A stretch of DNA of 64,000 bases, taken from the NCBI RefSeq assembly GCF_025244665.1, contig NZ_CP104205.1, forward strand, positions 186,001 to 250,000. Direction: 5' to 3'. Below the pieces are notes generated by a model. The model searched no databases, was not told where the DNA came from, and saw nothing but the letters and a program-made list of their open reading frames with translations. Both the position numbers and the translations under genes were made by a program. Positions 19,213-30,185 of the stretch are shown piece after piece. Every line of letters starts with the position of its first letter. Position 1 is the first letter of the stretch. This DNA comes from Maribacter litopenaei. GTDB lineage: Bacteria > Bacteroidota > Bacteroidia > Flavobacteriales > Flavobacteriaceae.

Positions 19213-19331
19213 TGGTTATCGGTTCTGTCTAAAATTATTAAATATTAAAGAGATGGCACCATTCATCTATTTTTTTTACCATATTAACTTTTTTTTAATA
19301 TATTTATTAATCAACCACTAAATAAATCATC

Positions 19332-19796
19332 ATGGGAATCAAAAGCTTTCAAGGAATTCGGAAGATTGTTAAAAAGGAATTTGAGGCCCCTATATTGGTG
19401 GCCGATTATATGACGACTAAATTGGTGACCTTTAGACCGGACCAATCCATTTTAGAGGTGATGGAGAAGTTTGCGAAGCATCATATTTCAGGGGATCCCG
19501 TGCTGGATGACAATGGATTTTTGGTAGGAATTATTTCTGAGGCCGATTGTATGAAACAGATTTCGGAGAGTCGTTATTTTAATCAACCTATTTTGGAAAA
19601 GAATGTGGAGAACTTCATGACCAAAAATGTGGAAACCATCCCACATGATATTTCAATCTTTGATGCCGCCGGTATTTTTGCACAGCATAACCGAAGAAGG
19701 CTTCCTGTCATGCGGAACGGTATATTGGTCGGACAGATAAGTAGAAAGGATATTGTAATTGCGGCCCTAAAATTGAGCGGCCACAACTGGAAATAA
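19332..19796 (+). CDS. CBS-domain pair protein
   Basis: This is an intact 154-residue protein with two CBS domains (VADYMTTKLVTFRPDQS and VENFMTKNVETIPHD), each ending in the usual GIISEAD or GQISRKD block. Such stand-alone Bateman modules bind adenine nucleotides or S-adenosylmethionine and regulate partners. No partner lies next to it; it diverges from the M28 gene and ends at a terminator. The upstream region is very AT-rich (TAATATATTTATT), and may hold the promoter. Confidence 0.88.
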   Translation: MGIKSFQGIRKIVKKEFEAPILVADYMTTKLVTFRPDQSILEVMEKFAKHHISGDPVLDDNGFLVGIISEADCMKQISESRYFNQPILEKNVENFMTKNVETIPHDISIFDAAGIFAQHNRRRLPVMRNGILVGQISRKDIVIAALKLSGHNWK

Positions 19797-19824
19797 TTTT
19801 TTAAACCAAGTTAGTTAACAAAGG

Positions 19825-19851
19825 TGCTTCCAATATGGGAGCATTTTTTTT
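19825..19851. terminator. Terminator between convergent genes
   Basis: TGCTTCC (19825-19831) pairs with GGGAGCA (one G-U pair) and seven Ts or more follow. It serves the CBS gene on the plus strand. Confidence 0.75.
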
Positions 19852-19856
19852 AGGAT

Positions 19857-20660
19857 CTATTGAATTTCGGTCGTCAATTGGTTCAATTCTGCCCACTCCG
19901 TCCAAGAACCATCATATAGTCTTAAACTCTCTTTGTAACCTATTGCGCCGGCCAATAAGATGATACTAGCCGTAATGCCGGAGCCACAACTGAAGACCAA
20001 CTCATTGGAATCCTTGATTTTGTTTTTAAACAATTTATTGATTTCATCTCTAGACTTGTACTTTCCATTATTGAGTACATCTTCATATGGAATATTTACC
20101 GAGTGCGGAATGTTACCACTTTTTAGATGTTTTCTTGGTTCCGGTGCCGTTCCATTGAATCTTCCTTCCGATCGGGCATCTACGATTAAATATTTTTGTC
20201 GATCTACATTTTCCTTGACCTGATTAAATGTTACAACCAATTCTTTATTGTAGTTTGCTTGAAAGTTTCCTTTGGTAAGGGGTTTGGAATGTTTTGTTGA
20301 TGTTTCAAATCCATTTTGGATCCAGTCAGGTAGCCCACCATCCAAAACTGCAATATGGGTATGTCCCATAATTTGGAACAACCACCAAACCCTCGGACTG
20401 GTATATATGCCTTTATTGTCAAAAACCACGATGTTGGAATCTTTGTTAATCCCAAGTTTTTGGCATTCAATCTCGAATTGTTGAGGTTGTGGAACAGTGT
20501 TGGGAAATGGGCTCGAGGTATCCGCAAAAGCATGTTCCAAATCAAACAACCTTGCGTGGGGGATAGTCCGTTCATTGAAAGTTGTACTTGCATCAAGGAT
20601 TATGAGATTTGGCATTTCCATGTTTTCGTGCAGCCATTTTGACGAAACAATTTTTTCCAT
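19857..20660 (-). CDS. Sulfurtransferase with two rhodanese domains
   Basis: This is an intact 267-residue thiosulfate/3-mercaptopyruvate sulfurtransferase. The inactive N-terminal rhodanese domain covers residues ~1-130 (IVVFDNKGIYTSPRVWWLF). The active C-terminal domain has the persulfide Cys in FSCGSGITAS and the block YDGSWTEWA. The CGSGITA loop is of the mercaptopyruvate-sulfurtransferase type. It is cytoplasmic and probably moves sulfane sulfur to cyanide or thiol acceptors. Confidence 0.9.
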   Translation of the reverse strand: MEKIVSSKWLHENMEMPNLIILDASTTFNERTIPHARLFDLEHAFADTSSPFPNTVPQPQQFEIECQKLGINKDSNIVVFDNKGIYTSPRVWWLFQIMGHTHIAVLDGGLPDWIQNGFETSTKHSKPLTKGNFQANYNKELVVTFNQVKENVDRQKYLIVDARSEGRFNGTAPEPRKHLKSGNIPHSVNIPYEDVLNNGKYKSRDEINKLFKNKIKDSNELVFSCGSGITASIILLAGAIGYKESLRLYDGSWTEWAELNQLTTEIQ

Positions 20661-20694
20661 TTAATAGATGTTTTCTTTTATGAATTTATAGGAT

Positions 20695-21048
20695 TTATTC
20701 TCGTTTTACGATCATGTAGTAATCATTGTCCAAGGGAAGGTATCCCAGGTCATACACAAAATAGTATGTGGTTCCTTTTTTTGTGGTATACAGATTGGTG
20801 ATGTATTCAAAATCGAAACCTTTGTCCATCAATCGTGTTTTTGTAGTCTTGGTTTTACCGTCCGTAAGTTTAAATCCGTCCAAAACCCGGTAGTTTTTTC
20901 GTAAGCGGTTGTTGATGTTCCGCATCAGGTTTTTACTATCCTTATTGACTTTATTATTATACGCGTTTCGGCAATAATCATTGCAGAATTTTTTGTCTAC
21001 CCTTCCCATGACCTCCGCGCCGCACTCCAAGCATTTTCGTTTCTCCAT
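20695..21048 (-). CDS. Zinc-ribbon small protein
   Basis: The product is 117 residues from the Met at 21048, chosen because it directly precedes KRKCLECG; an upstream start would overlap the neighbouring gene. Residues 5-25 form a treble-clef or zinc-ribbon-like site (CLECGAEVMG, then KKFCNDYCR). The rest is basic and ends in a beta-rich YYFVYDLGYLPL segment. It may bind nucleic acid. It begins 2 bases beyond the stop of the DUF6265 gene, so they are co-transcribed. Confidence 0.7.
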   Translation of the reverse strand: MEKRKCLECGAEVMGRVDKKFCNDYCRNAYNNKVNKDSKNLMRNINNRLRKNYRVLDGFKLTDGKTKTTKTRLMDKGFDFEYITNLYTTKKGTTYYFVYDLGYLPLDNDYYMIVKRE

Positions 21049-21049
21049 T

Positions 21050-21541
21050 TTATTGTCTTTTGTAATTGAATTGTACCTCTTCTTGGGTACCGTCTTCATT
21101 TCCAATCACGACATATAGGTTAACTTCTTGGTCAGAGACCCTTTCCAAGGTAAAGTCATCAAAATAAACTTTATCATCTTCTATTTTGACCAGTTTGAAA
21201 TCGACCGTTTCATCCTTTTCTTCCCAGCCTCCAAGGTCACCATCAAAATGTTTTAGTTGAAACAACAAGGTCCCGTCCACTTCCTTTATATGTCCCAATT
21301 CGTAAAAATTGATACTTCCTTCCACGACGAGCTTAAAGGAAAACATCATAGAGCCTCCCAAAGGCGGACTCCATATTTCTTCTGTTATACCACCGAAGGC
21401 TTCCCCTTTCCAATGCCCGGTCATCCATTCCACCTGTTTGAGGTTGGCAATGGGCGAATCCATACCTTCTTCCCAAGAAACGGTATTTTGTGCTGAAATG
21501 GATAAACCCAATAGCAGAAAAATTAACAAGAACCATCTCAT
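21050..21541 (-). CDS. DUF6265-family secreted protein
   Basis: This is an intact 163-residue protein with a signal peptide ending SISAQ. The mature part is a lipocalin-like beta-sandwich with the family opening LKQVEWMTGHWKGE and EIWSPPLGGSMMF. DUF6265 proteins are widespread in Bacteroidota and likely bind a small hydrophobic ligand; the function is unknown. Confidence 0.82.
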   Translation of the reverse strand: MRWFLLIFLLLGLSISAQNTVSWEEGMDSPIANLKQVEWMTGHWKGEAFGGITEEIWSPPLGGSMMFSFKLVVEGSINFYELGHIKEVDGTLLFQLKHFDGDLGGWEEKDETVDFKLVKIEDDKVYFDDFTLERVSDQEVNLYVVIGNEDGTQEEVQFNYKRQ

Positions 21542-21593
21542 ACCTAAGCAGTTTGCAACAAGGTACTAATTATCCGTTTACAAACGGCTAAAA

Positions 21594-21977
21594 TTATTGC
21601 TCATAAAATTCAATAGGCAAATCGTCAGGGTCGGAAATGAAGGTGAACTTTTTTCCAGTGATTTCATCTATGCGAATGACTTCTATTTCTATATTGTTTT
21701 TGTTACAATGTGAGACTATTTCTTCAATGTTTTCAACCTTGAACGCCAAGTGTCTCAATCCACAAGATTCCGGTCTAGAAGTACGTTTTGGAGGATTAGG
21801 AAAAGAGAAGAGCTCAATGATATAGTCACCGTTTAAGGCCAAGTCCAGTTTATAGGATTCCCGCTCTTTTCTGTAGGTTTCATTTAAAATGGTCAGTCCA
21901 AGAAATTCGGTATAGAATTCCTTTGATTTTTCATATTCGGAACATATAATCGCAATATGGTGGACTTTGGAAAGCAT
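21594..21977 (-). CDS. VOC-family (glyoxalase-like) protein, YaeR type
   Basis: This is an intact 127-residue single vicinal-oxygen-chelate domain. Metal ligands are visible as His7 in VHHIAII, Glu in IIELFSFP, His in GLRHLAFK and Glu in PIEFYEQ. The length and PNPPKRTSRPE loop match the YaeR/SMU1112c subgroup, metal-dependent lyases or isomerases of unknown substrate. The start overlaps the stop of the pentapeptide gene by one base, indicating translational coupling. Confidence 0.88.
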   Translation of the reverse strand: MLSKVHHIAIICSEYEKSKEFYTEFLGLTILNETYRKERESYKLDLALNGDYIIELFSFPNPPKRTSRPESCGLRHLAFKVENIEEIVSHCNKNNIEIEVIRIDEITGKKFTFISDPDDLPIEFYEQ

Positions 21978-22550
21978 TATGAAATCACCTTAATTTTATA
22001 TTTGCCCAATAATCCCGGTAGGTTTTCCAAAGAAAACTGGCAATGGTACAAATCGTTCCGTTCCGGGTCTAATATGATATTTAATGAGGTACTGAAATCA
22101 GCTTGGGAAAGGTTGGTATTTTCAAATATGGCATTCTCGAGATTGCAACGTATGAATTCTGCCTGTGTTAGATTACAATCTGTAAAATCGGCCCCCAAGA
22201 GCCTTGAATCGACCAAACGGAGCCTTTTAAGTTCAAGCCCATAGAAGGAGCTATAATTAAGGGTACAGTCCAAGAAATTGAAATCCATGAGGAAATCGTT
22301 ACAATCCTCGAACTTCATTCCCATCATTTTGCAATGCTCAAAAGAAACTTCCTTAAAAATGGTATTGACGATATTGGCATTGCTCAAATTACATTCCGAG
22401 AAAGGTACATTCCATAAAATTCTGATTGTCAAGGAAACCATCAGAAAAATTGCAGCCCTCAAACCTACAATTTTCATATTCCGCCTTTTTCAAGCGATTT
22501 TTTGAAAAATCCTGTGAAGTATAGGTTTGGTCACAAATAAAATCTGCCAT
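21977..22550 (-). CDS. Pentapeptide-repeat protein (one frameshift)
   Basis: Repaired, this is about 190 residues. The start at 22550 gives MADFICDQTYTS and keeps the repeat register. Nearly the whole length consists of A(D/N)LXX-type pentapeptides (CNLSNANIVN, LLGADFTDCNLTQAEF, NTNLSQADF), predicted to form a right-handed quadrilateral beta-helix. Such proteins can mimic DNA and protect gyrase, but most have unknown roles. The lesion is one extra base near 22398-22400 (GAAAGG on the plus strand). It is cytoplasmic. Confidence 0.78.
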
Positions 22551-22562
22551 GTGTTCCAGTGT

Positions 22563-25500
22563 TTATTCTTCCATGATGATAGCTGGTAACTCCAATGATC
22601 GGTACATTTGATTGTATCCTGCCATTGACTGTTGGATAATGGTCTGTTGTTCTTGTTTTAATCCGTTCCAAAGCCTTAATAAATCATTATATCTCTCCTT
22701 GGCCCCTTGGGTAACCTTGGGTTCCGCGACATCTATATATCCTTTAAGAGTCAAGAGTTGGGCGTTGAGTTGGTTCTTAAAGTTGATGACATCCTGAAAA
22801 GTCTTTTGTTTGGGTTGGATCAATTTTTCCTCCCAATCCGTAATTTGTTTTAAAATAGAGTCACCCTGTTTTAACAATTCAGACGCTATTTCATCTTCCT
22901 CCAATAAACTCTTGTAGTTCTTTAGCTGTTCTTTAGCCGAACGCATCGCATTGACAGCTTCGTGGATTTCTACGACCGTTTCATCAATGGTATTCAACAT
23001 TTCTTGCTGTTCCGCATAGTCGGCAGGGGTCGACTTAACATTGGGGTTGGCCAAAATACTGACATTAGTTTCTGTGCTTGTGCTTGGTATGGAAAGACGA
23101 AGGGTGTAGGTTCCCGGGGCCACGGTAGATCCTTGATCACCTCCCAGGACGAATACATTGTCCACAGCCACAATGGGATCTCTTCTAAAATTCCAAGTGA
23201 ATCGATTATAGCCTTTTTTTGAAGGTAACACCTCGGGCTTTGAGGGGCCTCCTGGCCAGGATTTAAAATTCTTTGGTTTTTGGTTGGTAATGGTACGGAT
23301 TACCTTTCCCTGATACAGGACTTCCAATTTAAGTTCAGTAGAGTCCAGTTTTTCCTCCAAATAATAGTCGAAGGTTACGCCACTTTTTGGGTTGGAACCT
23401 TCACCGGGACCTGGGTTTTCGCTATAACCCCCAAAAAATAGATAAGTATCCTTAGGTTGAAAAATAGTAACGGACTGTTTTTCGGTCTTTATATTTTGTA
23501 TGGCAGCTAAATCGTCCAATATCCAAAAGGCCCTACCGGCAGTGGCGGCAACAAGGTCGTTGTCATGAATGATGAGGTCGTTTATGGGTACTATGGGCAA
23601 GTTCAGCTGCAACGGTTGCCAATTTTGACCATCGTTAAGGGAAATGAACAGCCCCGTTTCGGTGCCGGCATACAAAAGACCTTTTTGTTTTGTGTCTTCC
23701 CGCACAACTCGGGTAAAGGTGTGCTCTCCAGTGATACCGTTCACGATTTTCGTCCAAGTATTTCCATAGTCCGTAGTCTTGAAAATATAAGAATGTAGGT
23801 CCATCGACTTGTAACGCATCACTACTACATAGGCGGTCGCTGGATCGTGAGGGGAAACCTCGATGCTGTTCACAATACCATCTGCTATCCCAGTTGGGGT
23901 TACATTCTTCCAGTTTTGGCCCCCATCCCTCGTTATGTGCAATAGACCGTCATCATTTCCGGCCCAAAGTACCCCTTCTTCATGTGGAGATTCTACCAAA
24001 TAGGTGATGGTATTGTAATTTTCCCCCCCTGCAGCTTCATTGGTGAAGGGTGTTCCTCCGGCCCCATGTTTGTCCTTTTCGTTTTTGGTCAAGTCTCGGA
24101 CTAATGGCGGTTCAACTAATACCCTCATCGGTCGATTTAAATACTACGTTACCTGCATGATAGATTGTTTTTCTATCATGTGGCGATGCAATAATGGGGG
24201 CGTTCCAGTTATATCGATATCCGGCATCCTCAGGAGCTATACTAAGTCCGAGTTCGGATACTCTTTTATGGGTTTGGATTCCTTGGTGGCTGCATCCCAT
24301 TTGTCGATGTTGCCCTGATAAGTTCCACCGTAGATTAGTTTGGGGTCGTCCGGATCAAATGCCAAGAAGGCACTTTCTCCCCCGGCCACGGCATACCAAT
24401 CTTTCCAGTCGATACCGGAATCATTGGTCCTGGATGCAATGGCGACCGTTGAATTATCCTGTTGTCCCCCATAGACATTGTAAGGAACCAAGTTATCGGT
24501 TATCACCCTGTAAAACTGGGCCGTTGTCTGATTTTCCTGCGTACTCCAACTTTTTCCGCCGTTGTTTGAGATATTGGCTCCACCGTCATTGGAGTTGATC
24601 ATTTTTTGATTGTCATATGGATGGATCCATAAATGATGGTTGTCCCCATGGGGTGTGGAAACCGTGGAAAAGGTTTTGCCTCCATCGATGGATTTGGTTA
24701 CCGGGGCATTCAGGACATACACCACGTTCTCGTTTTGAGGGTCGGCAACTATTTCAATATAATACCAAGCCCTGGCTATATTGATACTAGTCCTTATTGA
24801 CCTGTATCCACTTTTTACCTGAATCGTCCGAACGGTACACACCACCTTTTTCACCCTCGGCTTCTATTACTGCAAATACTTTCTCCGGATTGGCGCGGGA
24901 AACCGATATACCTATTTTACCCATTTCTTCCGGTAGCCCTTCCTTTAATTGTTCCCAAGTTGTACCACCATCTGTGGATTTATAAATTCCGAATTTTTGC
25001 CGCCAGATTCCATGACCCATGGATATCTCCGGTGCTGCCACATGGCCGCATACAAAATCAATGGGTTTTTCATATCCATGGATAAGGAAGAAGCTCCTGT
25101 GTTATTATCCACAAAAAGCACATTTTCCCATGTAGCACCACCGTCCATACTTCTGTAAATACCCCTTTGGGCACTATATCCATATTGTGCACCTTGGGCC
25201 GCAACAAATACAATATTTGGATTTGTAGGATGGATAATTACATCCGAGATATGCCTAGTTTGGTCCAAACCAATATGGGTCCAGGTCTTTCCGGCATCGG
25301 TAGATTTGTAGACCCCGTCGCCCATGGAGGTCATCACCCCCCTTGCCGCATGTTCACCCATGCCAGCATACAAAATATTTGGATTGCTTTCGGCCACAGC
25401 AATGGCACCTACCGTACCGGTTTTCAAAAATCCGTCCGAAATATTCTTCCAAGTAAGGCCATCATCAGTAGTTTTGTAAATTCCACCACCCACGGTGCCC

Positions 25501-25709
25501 ATATAATAGGTCATGGGTTGACCAACTACCCCAGTGGAGGCCACACTTCTTCCTCCTCTTGAGGGACCAATGTTTCGCCATTTTAATCCGGAAAACATGG
25601 AATCTTGAACTTTGACATAGTCCGATTGGTTTTTGTTTTTTCTTCGTTGGGACTCTAGCCCTAGGGGTAAAATACAAAGAAGGATAAGGAGGTAGTAAAT
25701 TTTTTTCAT
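22563..25709 (-). CDS. Secreted VPS10/BNR-repeat protein (four frameshifts, one stop)
   Basis: Repaired, this is about 1,048 residues. It has a signal peptide (start at 25709) and many sialidase-like BNR blades with Asp-box sequences ([36 protein letters not shown]) forming a beta-propeller, then a C-terminal beta domain and coiled-coil tail. This matches large secreted or outer-membrane-associated exo-sialidase-like/sortilin-like proteins of Bacteroidota; the function is unknown, perhaps glycan or peptide binding. Lesions lie near 24994 (one A lost), 24795, 24245 (one C lost), 24096 (one extra base), and a TGA for TGG at 24112-24114. Confidence 0.85.
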
Positions 25710-25991
25710 CAGCGGTTTAGCTTGGTTAATTTGCATGAAGATAGTAAAATGAAATATACCATTCCAACCCTATGGACAGGTTTAAAAAGATTGACTTTAC
25801 AACTTGTCAGGTTGGCCTAGTTGAGGCCAAGGTGCTTTTCGAATTTGGGGAAATGTAGCTATTCAATTTATAAATATTCCCAATATGGGCTGTTGAAATT
25901 GCCAAATTGATTTAAATGTGTTCCTAACTTCATTTTTAACTGTAAACTTAATAAGTTAGCCCGCCTTCAAGGGCTACTAACACATTACTTT

Positions 25992-28558
25992 TTGGGAGAA
26001 AGAATAAGTTTTGAAACGTTAAGGGAGTATTTTCCAAAGGGCCAAATCACCACCTACGAAAAAGACTATGTTATATGTGATGTGCACAAAAGGGTTAAAA
26101 CCTTCAGATGGTTGTTGGAGGGGAGTATTGACTACTACATACCCGTTGAGAACCCGGACAACGATATTCGGTAAACAACAGTTCAGAGCCTTTTACCACC
26201 ATTGGTCTAAATGGTTTTAGCGTAAGGAATCGGTATACGTATAAAGCTATCGTATCCTCATCTAAGGCATTATTCTATGAAGTTCCTTTAGAAGAATTGA
26301 AACACTATGTAGAACGGGATGCAAAAAACAATCTGCTGAAAGGTATTGGGGTAAAATTGTACCATCAGCTGAGGGCCGCGTTATTAAAACAAACGGAACT
26401 GTTGACTCCTGTTCGATTTCAACCTTTTTTGGAGGACAGGGAATTTTTTATTTCCCGGAAGCCGAACGGTCTGAAATAGTTTCCATCATGCGACGTTCCC
26501 CTTTTTTAGACCATTTTGGTGAAAAATACCTGAACAGATTGGCCAAATCCGCGGAACGACGCGAATATGAACCGGATGAAATCCTTTATGTTCAGGATCG
26601 ACCCAGCAACGGGCTCTTTATACTTATCCATGGAGAGGTCGCCATAAAGCGTATAGAGCATAATATTGAGATACGCCAAAGATTCATAAAGAACTCCTGG
26701 ATTTATTTTTGGATGGTCTTCCCTTTTGGGCGAAAAGGATATCTGTTCCGCAATTACGGCTACCAAGACCTCTGCTTATTTTATACCGCAATCCGAATTT
26801 TATCACTTATTTAATGAGGACAGCTGGTTTGAAAAGGAGTTTTTCAAGCTACTATTATGGTTGATGGGCAACCAGCTAAACGCGGCCTTTGTGCGTTATA
26901 TTGGATTATTGGGTAAGTATAATATCCAGGCAGTCTATCAATTGATCAACAACAATAAATCTCGCATTGCCTTATCCTCGCCCTTACACCAAGTTCCACA
27001 TTTATTGAAAAATATCAATACTAAACCCTTTGCCTACAAGGCCCTGTCCGATATCCTTTTAAGCGGCTCCGCCTTGGAAAGGCATTTGGCTTCTTTAAGT
27101 CTGGAACTTTTGGCCGAAGATAAAAAGGAACTGAACTTCATTAAGGGACTGCAACATATTTATGAAACCGTGGCCGAGAGAAACAGTCAGGATACAAAAC
27201 AAAATAGAAAGGCCTGTGCGGAAATTACACTCAAGGTTTTCGATAAGGTACCCCACTTTATAGAGGGTTGGGAAAACCTACCGGAAGAATCCGGAAATAT
27301 TTTTATCTATAACCATTTAGTCAATGATACTTATTACACGCTCAATAACAATTTTCAAATTACACTTGATTCCCATTTTTTGAGTGCGAGGGTGCTCTAT
27401 AAAAAATATGGCGAACCGGGTATTAGGACGGTTCGGGTAGGAAAGGGCCAGGAATATGGACACCGGAACTACTATGATAATTTAGGATACATCAATGTAT
27501 ACACACAGGAATCGGAAGAGACCACTTTAGAGGAGAAAAGGACCTCAAGAAGTATTTTTTATTCACAAGCGACCAGATATTTACAGGAAAAGCACAATTT
27601 GATTATTAGTCCTGAAGGAACGTCCTACAGGACGGAGGATTCCCCTGGGCCTTTTAAACTAGGGTCCTTCAAATTGGCCTTGCATTCAGAACCCGAACCA
27701 TATATTGTACCTGTGGTTATGGTTAATTTTGACCATAGGATTGGAAAATCCCTGTATTATTGTAAAATAAAGAAACCGTTTAAACTTAGTCAAGAAGTGC
27801 CATCCAAAAAAATCGAGGATTTAGTTCGTTTTGTCAACGAATTTCAAAAGAAATATAGTGGTTGGGTACAAGAGGCAATTACCCGGGCCGAACATCTCTT
27901 TAACGCACCCACCGATGCCGATGAACTTCAGGAACCACCGGAAATATGGCGTAATGAAATTAGGAGGCTCCGAAGAAGGGTGGAAAAGTTGACGGACCAA
28001 GAAAACCTTATCGCCTTTTACGGTAGTTCTTCCATACGACTGTGGGTGAATATGCAGCGTGATTTAACGCCCATGAACGTACTTAACCTAGGTTTTGGAG
28101 GTTCTAATTTTGCTTGGTGTACCCATTATTTTAATGAGGTCTTTACCGATATTGCGCCTCACAAAATTGTACTCTATGCCGGAGAGAACGATCTCAGTGA
28201 AGGAAAAACACCCCAAGAAGTTTTGGCCGACTGTAAGGAGCTAATTCACCTGATCTATGAGAAATATCCTGATGTAGAGCTAGCCTTGATCAGTCTAAAA
28301 CCTAGTGTAGAAAGGGAAGCCTTGATTCCACAGATCATGGAAACCAACTTGTTACTGTCCAACTACATTATTACCGAACTTCACGCCCAGTATATAAATG
28401 TTTATGGGCAGATGATTACTACAGAAAATCGACCCATACCGGAGCTCTATATGTCAGATGGCCTGCATCTTAACAAGGCAGGCTATGCCATTTGGAGCAA
28501 TACTATCAAAAAAGCCTTGCAGTCAGCAGATAATATGGAAATGAGAAAGCAGTTGTAG
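25992..28558 (+). CDS. Cyclic-nucleotide-binding / acyltransferase / SGNH-hydrolase fusion (three frameshifts)
   Basis: Repaired, this is about 855 residues with four domains. Two cNMP-binding-like domains cover residues ~1-130 and ~165-285 (EILYVQDRPSNGLFILIHGEV). A PlsC-type acyltransferase domain at ~430-640 has motif NHLVND (an H-x3-D form) and PEGTSYR. A C-terminal SGNH esterase domain at ~665-850 has GSSSIRLW, NLGFGGSN, YAGENDLSEG and SDGLHLN. The start is TTG at 25992, just after an in-frame stop. Lesions lie near 26172, 26445 (T-run) and 26690. It is cytoplasmic and may link cNMP sensing to lipid acyl transfer. The 255 bases upstream hold no gene. Confidence 0.8.
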
Positions 28559-28562
28559 TTTC

Positions 28563-30116
28563 TCAATCTAACCCACCCTTGCGATTTGGACTTCGTTGGC
28601 TTGGCCATTCCCGTTGTTCGCCTGTTCTCGGATTAATACCCAAAACCGCTTTTTCACGTGAGGTCTTTTCCGGGTCTTCACAGGCCATATAGGTCAGGAT
28701 GGCGGTCAAGATGGCATTGTTCCGCACATCGTCAAACACAATTTTATCATAGGTATCCAAGTTAGTGTGCCACGTATAGTTCCAATAGGCCCAACTTAAC
28801 GAGCTCAATGAAAATGCAGGGGCTCCCGCAGCTACGAAAGAAGCATAATCCGAACCTCCTCCTCCGGGAGTTCCTGGAAACGTAGTTTCAATTTCGTTTT
28901 TATAGGCATCGGGAACGGCTTCCAGCCATCTACCTAAATAATCATAGGCATGTAAAAATCCTTGGCCGGAAATTCGAACCACTCTTCCGGTACCATTATC
29001 CTGGTTAAACAAAGCCTGAAGACCTTCTACAATCTTGGGGTTATCCTCTACAAAGGCTCGGGATCCGTTTAAACCTTGTTCCTCACTTCCCCAATGTCCA
29101 ATTAGGATGGTTCTTTTCGGGTTTGGGTACACTTTCTTAAGAATCCTCGCGGCCTCCAGCATGGTAATGGTCCCTGTTCCATTATCCGTAGCACCTGTGG
29201 CTCCGTCCCATGAATCGAAATGTGCGGAAAGAATCACGTATTCATTGGGAAGTTCCGTACCTGGAATTGTGGCGATGGTATTAAAAGTTGGGACTTCTCC
29301 CAAATCTTTGGACTCAGCCATAATTTTAATTTGTGGTTTTTGGCCGTGCTCCACCATCCTGTATAGCATTCCGTAGTCCTCCAATGAAATGTCAACTACA
29401 GGGATTTCATCCGTTCCTGCGCTAAATATTTTATTTGCTCCAAAACCATTGAACCAACGGGATTGCGCAATGGCATCTGCTCCAGCTTGTTCCAAAGCCT
29501 TATTGATGGTTCTACTGGAATACCCTGTTTTCTCCATATTTTCACGCCAAGCCTTTTCCATGGCCTCTCTTTCCTCCTTCATCTTGGCAAAGGATTTTTC
29601 AGTAGCAAACTCTTCCCAATTGTCATCAGGTCGTCCTGTGGGTTGCATCATGCTCACCATGACAATTTTACCTTTTATATTTGGGAGCCATTGGGCAAAT
29701 GCCAATGAATCAGTTATGGTAGGCAAAATGATTAATTCTGCGGTTACTCCTTTTTTACCGGCACTAGGACTCCAAGCCAGTTGAGTAGCGTGTAACGAAG
29801 CAACCCTTGGAGAAACCATGTCTACATGGGTTATTCCTCGTTGCCAACCTTTCCAAGTACCCCATTGCTGGTTTTCAGCATTTATTCCCCAACTTTTATA
29901 GGTGTTAACTGCCCAATCATGTGCGGATTTCATCTCCGGAGTACCTACCAATCTTGGTCCGTTCAAGTCCATCAATTGATAGGCCAATTCTTCCAATTGG
30001 GAGTTTTCAGTACCTTCTTTTTCGATAGCGGCCACAATTTCTTCTGTGGTTTGCGCCCAAGTATTTCCAATTAAAACAATGAATAATAATAAGGTGGAAA
30101 GTAGTTGTTTTTTCAT
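28563..30116 (-). CDS. Secreted M28-family aminopeptidase with PA domain
   Basis: This is an intact 517-residue protein. It has a signal peptide ending NTWAQ, an inserted protease-associated domain (~130-250) and an M28 catalytic core. Zinc ligands and catalytic residues are visible: His and Asp in LSAHFDSWDGATGATDNG, Glu-Glu in GSEEQGLNG and His in WHTNLDTYD. It probably removes N-terminal residues or dipeptides from peptides in the periplasm. It shares the strand with the neighbouring M20 gene and lies 69 bases after it. Confidence 0.92.
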   Translation of the reverse strand: MKKQLLSTLLLFIVLIGNTWAQTTEEIVAAIEKEGTENSQLEELAYQLMDLNGPRLVGTPEMKSAHDWAVNTYKSWGINAENQQWGTWKGWQRGITHVDMVSPRVASLHATQLAWSPSAGKKGVTAELIILPTITDSLAFAQWLPNIKGKIVMVSMMQPTGRPDDNWEEFATEKSFAKMKEEREAMEKAWRENMEKTGYSSRTINKALEQAGADAIAQSRWFNGFGANKIFSAGTDEIPVVDISLEDYGMLYRMVEHGQKPQIKIMAESKDLGEVPTFNTIATIPGTELPNEYVILSAHFDSWDGATGATDNGTGTITMLEAARILKKVYPNPKRTILIGHWGSEEQGLNGSRAFVEDNPKIVEGLQALFNQDNGTGRVVRISGQGFLHAYDYLGRWLEAVPDAYKNEIETTFPGTPGGGGSDYASFVAAGAPAFSLSSLSWAYWNYTWHTNLDTYDKIVFDDVRNNAILTAILTYMACEDPEKTSREKAVLGINPRTGEQREWPSQRSPNRKGGLD

Positions 30117-30185
30117 TTTCTGCTGCTTTACGGATAAGGTTTCAAGTTAACGATTATACCCGAAAATAGAAGGCGGGAAAAGGAA

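Noticed and set aside
25737..25991. Additional gene or RNA between the BNR gene and the cNMP fusion gene
   Set aside because: The 255 bases are AT-rich with no ORF, no strong hairpin and no clear promoter match.
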